A program made the translations under genes and the position numbers. The notes under the pieces were generated by a model. That model saw nothing but the letters and a program-made list of their open reading frames with translations, did no database searches and was not told the origin of the DNA. From assembly GCF_000466165.1 (NCBI RefSeq), contig NZ_KE951476.1, positions 16,190-80,189 on the forward strand: a DNA stretch of 64,000 nucleotides, given 5' to 3'. This DNA is from Actinobaculum sp. oral taxon 183 str. F0552 (GTDB taxonomy: Bacteria; Actinomycetota; Actinomycetes; Actinomycetales; Actinomycetaceae). Of the stretch, positions 60,171 through 64,000 are shown piece after piece. Every line of letters begins with the position of its first letter. Position 1 is the stretch's first letter.

Positions 60171-61181
60171 GTGCATGAAGTCCGAGTCATCGCTCCCGCC
60201 AAAGTCAATCTGGCTTTGAGAGTCGGAGCCACCCGCCCCGACGGATACCACCCTCTGGAAACGGTCTTCGAAGCCCTCGACCTCTCCGACGAGATCGTCG
60301 CACGCGAAGCGGAGGGACTCTCCCTGACGATAGAGGGAATCGGCGCGGACACGCTGACGACCGGCCCGGAGAACCTCGTCCTGCGGGCGGCCGAAGCGCT
60401 TCGCGCCGCCACGGGCCGGCCCGGGCTCGGAGCGGCCCTCGCCGTGCGCAAGGCGATCCCCGTTGCGGGGGGGATGGCGGGAGGATCGGCCGACGCCGCC
60501 GGAACGCTCCTCGCGCTCAACGAGCTCTGGGGGCTCGGACTCGGCGTCGACGACCTGTACCGGCTGGCCGCCGACCTGGGATCCGACGTGCCTTTCGCCC
60601 TGCACGGCGGAGTGGCGCGCGGACGCGGACGCGGCGAGGAGCTGACCGAGCTGCACTCGGCGAGGGCGCATTCGTGGGTGTTCGTGACCAACCCCGTGGG
60701 GCTGTCCACGCCGGAGGTCTTCCGGGAATACGACAAGCTGGCCGAGGACATCATGCCGGGCGTGGGAGTCGACCTGGCGACGGTCCTGGACGGGGCCAAG
60801 GTGTGCGTCGCGGGCAGGGGAGGCGCGAGCACGCTGCTCGCCGAGGCGCCGCTCCCGCTTCCCGACAGACCGGCCTCGACCGAGGCCCTGCGCCGAGGGC
60901 TGGAAAGCGCCGACCTGGCGGACATCGCGCCCCACATGGTCAACGACCTGGAGTTCCCCGCTCTGAACCTGCGGCCCGACCTGGCCGAGCTCTTCCAGAG
61001 GATCGGGCACGTGGGTGTGGCGAGGATCCTCGCCGGGTCCGGGCCGACCATCGCCGTCCTCGCCGCAGACGCCGAGGAAGCCGACGCGCTGGCGGACGGC
61101 TTCGCCCGCCGGTTGCCGCACTTGGGCGTCGTACGGGCCAACGGCCCCGCGCCGGGGGCGCGCATCGTGCAGGCCGGCTGA
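60171..61181 (+). CDS. ispE: 4-diphosphocytidyl-2-C-methyl-D-erythritol kinase
   Basis: The 336-residue product is a GHMP kinase: APAKVNLALRVGATRPDGYH at the start, the ATP loop IPVAGGMAGGSADAAGTLLA (about 100-119), and the C-terminal VARILAGSGPTIAVLA. It catalyses the ATP-dependent step of the MEP isoprenoid pathway. It starts with GTG four bases after ksgA stops and its stop overlaps the next start by one base (TGATG), so all three genes are translationally coupled. Confidence 0.96.
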   Translation: MHEVRVIAPAKVNLALRVGATRPDGYHPLETVFEALDLSDEIVAREAEGLSLTIEGIGADTLTTGPENLVLRAAEALRAATGRPGLGAALAVRKAIPVAGGMAGGSADAAGTLLALNELWGLGLGVDDLYRLAADLGSDVPFALHGGVARGRGRGEELTELHSARAHSWVFVTNPVGLSTPEVFREYDKLAEDIMPGVGVDLATVLDGAKVCVAGRGGASTLLAEAPLPLPDRPASTEALRRGLESADLADIAPHMVNDLEFPALNLRPDLAELFQRIGHVGVARILAGSGPTIAVLAADAEEADALADGFARRLPHLGVVRANGPAPGARIVQAG

Positions 61182-63034
61182 TGGCCCACCTGCTCGGAGC
61201 CGAGGGGCTCGGCCTCGAATACCCGACCAAAGTCGTCTTCGATTCGCTGACGCTCGGCGTGGGCGAAGGCGACCGCATCGGGATCGTCGGACGCAACGGC
61301 GACGGCAAATCCTCCCTGCTCGGAATGCTCTCGGGGCGGATCGACCCCGACTCCGGGCGGGTCACCCGCAGGAGCGGACTGCGCGTGGGCGTCCTCGACC
61401 AGGCGGACGCCCTCGACGACTCCCTCACCGTCGGCCGCGCGATCGCAGGCGAACGGCGGGAACACGAATGGGCCGGCGACAGGAGGACCCGCGACGTCAT
61501 CGCCGGCCTCGTCCCCGACCTCGACTGGCAGGCCGGCCTGTCCGCGCTCTCGGGAGGGCAGCGCAGGCGCGTCGCGCTCGCGGCGCTGCTCGTGGGCGAC
61601 TGGGACGTTCTCATGCTCGACGAGCCCACCAACCATCTGGACGTCCAAGGCATCGCCTGGCTGGCCCGACACCTGGGCGGCCGATGGCCGGCCGGCGCCG
61701 GCGGGCTGCTGGTGGTCACCCACGACCGCTGGTTCCTCGACGAAGTGGCCACCTCGATGTGGGAGGTGCACGATCGGACCGTCGAGCCCTTCGAGGGAGG
61801 GTACGCCGCCTACGTGCTCCAACGGCTCGAGCGCGACCGGATCGCGGCCGCCGCGCAGGCCAAACGCCAGAACCTCATGCGCAAGGAGCTCGCCTGGTTG
61901 CGCCGCGGAGCCCCGGCGCGCACGGCGAAACCGCGCTTCCGCGTCGAAGCCGCCAACCGGCTCATCGCCGACGTCCCGCCGCCGCGCGACTCCCTCGCCC
62001 TGGAGCGCATGGCCGTGGCCCGGCTGGGAAAGGACGTGGTCGACCTCCTGGACGCGGGGGTCGACTACGGCGGCGGCGAGGTCCTGCACGACGTGACGTG
62101 GCGGATCGCGCCCGGCGAGCGCACGGCGATCCTCGGCGCCAACGGAGCGGGGAAGTCCACCCTCCTCGGGCTCGTCGCCGGGACGGTCGCTCCGACGAGC
62201 GGACGGGTCAGGCGCGGCAAAACCGTCCGCACGGCCGTCCTCGACCAGCGATTCGCCCAACTGGAGGAGATCGGGGACGAACGCGTGCGCGACGTGCTGG
62301 CGCGATACCGCACGGCGTACGTCGTGGACGGCAGGGAGCTCACGCCCGGACAGCTCCTGGAGAGGCTGGGATTCTCCCGCGCCCACCTCTCGGCGCGCGT
62401 CGGCGAGCTGTCGGGCGGGCAGAAGCGCAGACTCCAGCTCCTCCTCGTCCTGCTCGCCGAACCGAACGTCCTCATCCTCGACGAGCCCTCCAACGACCTC
62501 GACACCGACGTGCTCGCCGCGATGGAGGACCTGCTCGACGCATGGCCCGGCACGCTCGTCGTCGTCTCCCACGACCGATACTTCGTCGAACGGGTGACCG
62601 ACCGGCAGTACGCGATCCTCGGCGGCCGCCTGCGGCACGTTCCCGGCGGGGTCGACGAGTACCTGCGGCTGGCGGCCGCGGGGGAGGACGGCGTCGGGGA
62701 CGATGGAGCCGGGGACGCGACGGGGGATCCGGGAGCGCCCGGCTCCGGCGCTCCGACCGACGCGGCCGCCGAGGCCTCTGCGGCGGGGAGTCCGGCGGCC
62801 CGGCCCGCTCTGTCGGGCGCCGAACGCCGTGCGGTCGAGAAGGAGATCGCCTCGACCGAGCGGCGCCTGGACAAGTTGAGCGCGGGGGTGGACGACATCC
62901 ACCGGCGGATGGCCGCCCACGACCAGAGCGACTACGAGGGCTTGCGAAGGCTCACCGAGCGGCTGCGGGAGCTCGAAGGCGAGACGGCCCGCCTCGAAGA
63001 GCGCTGGTTGGAGTTGTCGGAGCTTGTAGGGTAG
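61181..63034 (+). CDS. ABC-F family ATPase
   Basis: The 617-residue product has two ABC domains and no membrane segments: Walker A GRNGDGKSSLLG with signature LSGGQRRRVAL and Walker B VLMLDEPTNHLD, then GANGAGKSTLLG, LSGGQKRRLQL and VLILDEPSNDLD. The linker (RLERDRIAAAAQAKRQNLMR) is the ABC-F type that reaches into the ribosome. Near the C-terminus is a Gly/Ala/Asp-rich insert and then a charged coiled coil (EKEIASTERRLDKLSAGVDD), as in Uup-type members. It overlaps ispE by one base. Confidence 0.95.
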   Translation: MAHLLGAEGLGLEYPTKVVFDSLTLGVGEGDRIGIVGRNGDGKSSLLGMLSGRIDPDSGRVTRRSGLRVGVLDQADALDDSLTVGRAIAGERREHEWAGDRRTRDVIAGLVPDLDWQAGLSALSGGQRRRVALAALLVGDWDVLMLDEPTNHLDVQGIAWLARHLGGRWPAGAGGLLVVTHDRWFLDEVATSMWEVHDRTVEPFEGGYAAYVLQRLERDRIAAAAQAKRQNLMRKELAWLRRGAPARTAKPRFRVEAANRLIADVPPPRDSLALERMAVARLGKDVVDLLDAGVDYGGGEVLHDVTWRIAPGERTAILGANGAGKSTLLGLVAGTVAPTSGRVRRGKTVRTAVLDQRFAQLEEIGDERVRDVLARYRTAYVVDGRELTPGQLLERLGFSRAHLSARVGELSGGQKRRLQLLLVLLAEPNVLILDEPSNDLDTDVLAAMEDLLDAWPGTLVVVSHDRYFVERVTDRQYAILGGRLRHVPGGVDEYLRLAAAGEDGVGDDGAGDATGDPGAPGSGAPTDAAAEASAAGSPAARPALSGAERRAVEKEIASTERRLDKLSAGVDDIHRRMAAHDQSDYEGLRRLTERLRELEGETARLEERWLELSELVG

Positions 63035-63038
63035 GGGC

Positions 63039-63986
63039 GTGACCGTATCCGACGCCCTCGGCGCGTTCACGCCGGCCGTGCGCGACTGGTTCGAGTCCGC
63101 GTTCGCAGGCCCCACGCCGGTGCAGGTCGAGGCGTGGGCGGCGATCGACTCCGGTGACAACGCGCTGGTCATCGCCCCGACCGGATCGGGCAAGACCCTG
63201 GCGGCGTTCATGCACGCCATCGACGGCCTGTACCGGGAGCGCGACGCCGCACAGGCCGGGGGCGCCGGCCGCGCCCCGGACGGAGATGACGGCCGCGCCC
63301 GCGGAAAGAGGGCCGGTAAGGCCCTGTCGGCCGCCGGACCGGACGCCGCCGGCGCACGCCTCCGCGACGCCTCCGCCCCGCCCACGCGCGTCCTCTACGT
63401 CTCGCCGCTCAAGGCGCTGGGAGCCGACGTGCAGCGCAACCTGCGAGCCCCGCTGCAGGGGATAGCGGCCCGGCGCAGCCGGAGGGGCGACCCGGAGGCG
63501 CGCATCGACGTGGGGATGCGCACCGGCGACACACCCGGCGGAGAGCGGGCGCGGCTTCTGCGACGCCCGCCGCAGATCCTGATCACCACGCCCGAATCCC
63601 TCTTCCTCATGCTCACATCCCGGGCCCGCGAAACCCTGCAGGGCGTGCGTACGGTCATCGTCGACGAAGTCCACGCGGTGGCCGGGACGAAGCGGGGAGC
63701 CCACCTCGCCGTCAGCCTGGAGCGCCTGGACGCCTTGCTGCCCCGTCCGGCGCAGCGCGTGGGACTGTCGGCAACCGTCCGACCCGTCGATGAGGTCGCC
63801 GCATTCCTCGGCGGCGCGTCGCCGGTGACGGTCGTCAACCCGCCCTCCTCCCGCCGGCTCGACTTGCGAGTCGCGGTCCCGGTCGAGGACATGACGCTCA
63901 TCCCCGTCCCCCAGGCCGCGGCGGCGGACGGACGGGGCGGGGATCCGCCGTCGGCGGGGAGGCGGCCGCCGGGCGGCCCCGGGTAG
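63039..63986 (+). CDS. lhr: Lhr-type superfamily 2 helicase, N-terminal part, stopped after 315 codons
   Basis: The frame starts with GTG at 63039 and shows helicase motif I (LVIAPTGSGKTLAAFMHAI), Ia (VLYVSPLKALGADVQRNL), TTPESLFLML, the DEVH box (VIVDEVHAVAGTKRGAH) and motif III (RVGLSATVRPVDEV), all as in Lhr, a protein normally near 1500 residues. About 50 Gly/Ala/Arg-rich residues are inserted between motifs I and Ia. A TAG at 63984-63986 ends the frame in a GC-rich stretch right after the Lhr segment VEDMTLIPVP; another frame stays open to the window end. A frameshift, an assembly error or a true truncation are all possible. Confidence 0.85.
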   Translation: MTVSDALGAFTPAVRDWFESAFAGPTPVQVEAWAAIDSGDNALVIAPTGSGKTLAAFMHAIDGLYRERDAAQAGGAGRAPDGDDGRARGKRAGKALSAAGPDAAGARLRDASAPPTRVLYVSPLKALGADVQRNLRAPLQGIAARRSRRGDPEARIDVGMRTGDTPGGERARLLRRPPQILITTPESLFLMLTSRARETLQGVRTVIVDEVHAVAGTKRGAHLAVSLERLDALLPRPAQRVGLSATVRPVDEVAAFLGGASPVTVVNPPSSRRLDLRVAVPVEDMTLIPVPQAAAADGRGGDPPSAGRRPPGGPG

Positions 63987-64000
63987 GACGGCGGCCGGGG

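Noticed and set aside
60137..63385. A 1082-codon open frame antisense to ispE, the ABC-F gene and lhr
   Set aside because: Low-complexity Arg/Ser/Pro-rich translation; the plus strand has three clear, coupled genes.

Overview
This window is high-GC DNA from an actinomycete, most likely a member of the Actinomycetaceae (Actinomyces/Schaalia-like). The support is the conserved block metG - tatD - resuscitation-factor-like protein - ksgA - ispE - ABC-F - lhr at 46.6-64 kb, the rsmI/protein-mannosyltransferase divergent pair at 32.1-35.8 kb, a LAxTG-type wall-anchoring signal, and many genes that lack a Shine-Dalgarno but carry a TANNNT-type hexamer 6-7 bases before the start codon (leaderless mRNAs). 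The family assignment is inference from gene order and protein style, not from a database search.

Layout. 0-15.7 kb is an accessory region of short units: the start of an ABC ATPase gene with a double operator, a YdcF-like protein, a decayed alcohol dehydrogenase tail, a MarR regulator with its palindromic operator and a small membrane protein, a wall-anchored 5'-nucleotidase-type phosphoesterase, a methyltransferase, an AGE-type sugar epimerase/isomerase, an NADPH:quinone-type oxidoreductase, an ArsR/MFS divergent pair around a 13-bp perfect palindrome, a VOC protein, two divergent base-excision repair glycosylases (Tag and type-5 UDG), an M50-like metalloprotease, a sugar O-acetyltransferase and a cupin. 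15.9-21.3 kb holds Kup potassium uptake, a YjdF homologue behind a strongly structured leader, and the cstA-ybdD peptide/pyruvate-uptake pair.

22.2-27.0 kb is a one-strand cassette: ABC-2 ATPase and permease, histidine kinase, NarL-type response regulator, and a small secreted two-cysteine peptide. The kinase gene has an A+T-rich patch covering its membrane region. 27.2-42.4 kb has a flavin oxidoreductase, a flavodoxin-like reductase, an HtrA-type protease, a protein that shares HtrA's N-terminal/membrane module but has no protease, a protein mannosyltransferase with a very long disordered insert, rsmI, a DUF2470-type protein behind a good DtxR/IdeR-like box, a DUF1540 metal-binding-type protein, a Cof-type HAD phosphatase, a siderophore-interacting protein fused to an O-methyltransferase-like half, and a nicotinamidase-like hydrolase with a long acidic tail.

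42.6-46.4 kb is a lower-GC, recombined cassette: a DUF1023-type alpha/beta hydrolase interrupted by one in-frame TGA, two copies of a lipoprotein, and one intact and one truncated copy of a small helical protein, with a hydrolase scar between them. It looks like a decaying, duplicated secreted-effector/partner locus.

46.6-64 kb is the conserved housekeeping block, but between tatD and the rpf-like gene lie about 7.7 kb of five opposite-strand genes encoding a family of membrane proteins built from one, one, five, two and one copies of the same four-helix module ending in a G-[FLYT]-W helix. I do not recognise this family; it is the strongest candidate in the window for an undescribed system. 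The last gene, lhr, meets a stop codon about 315 codons in, just before the window ends.
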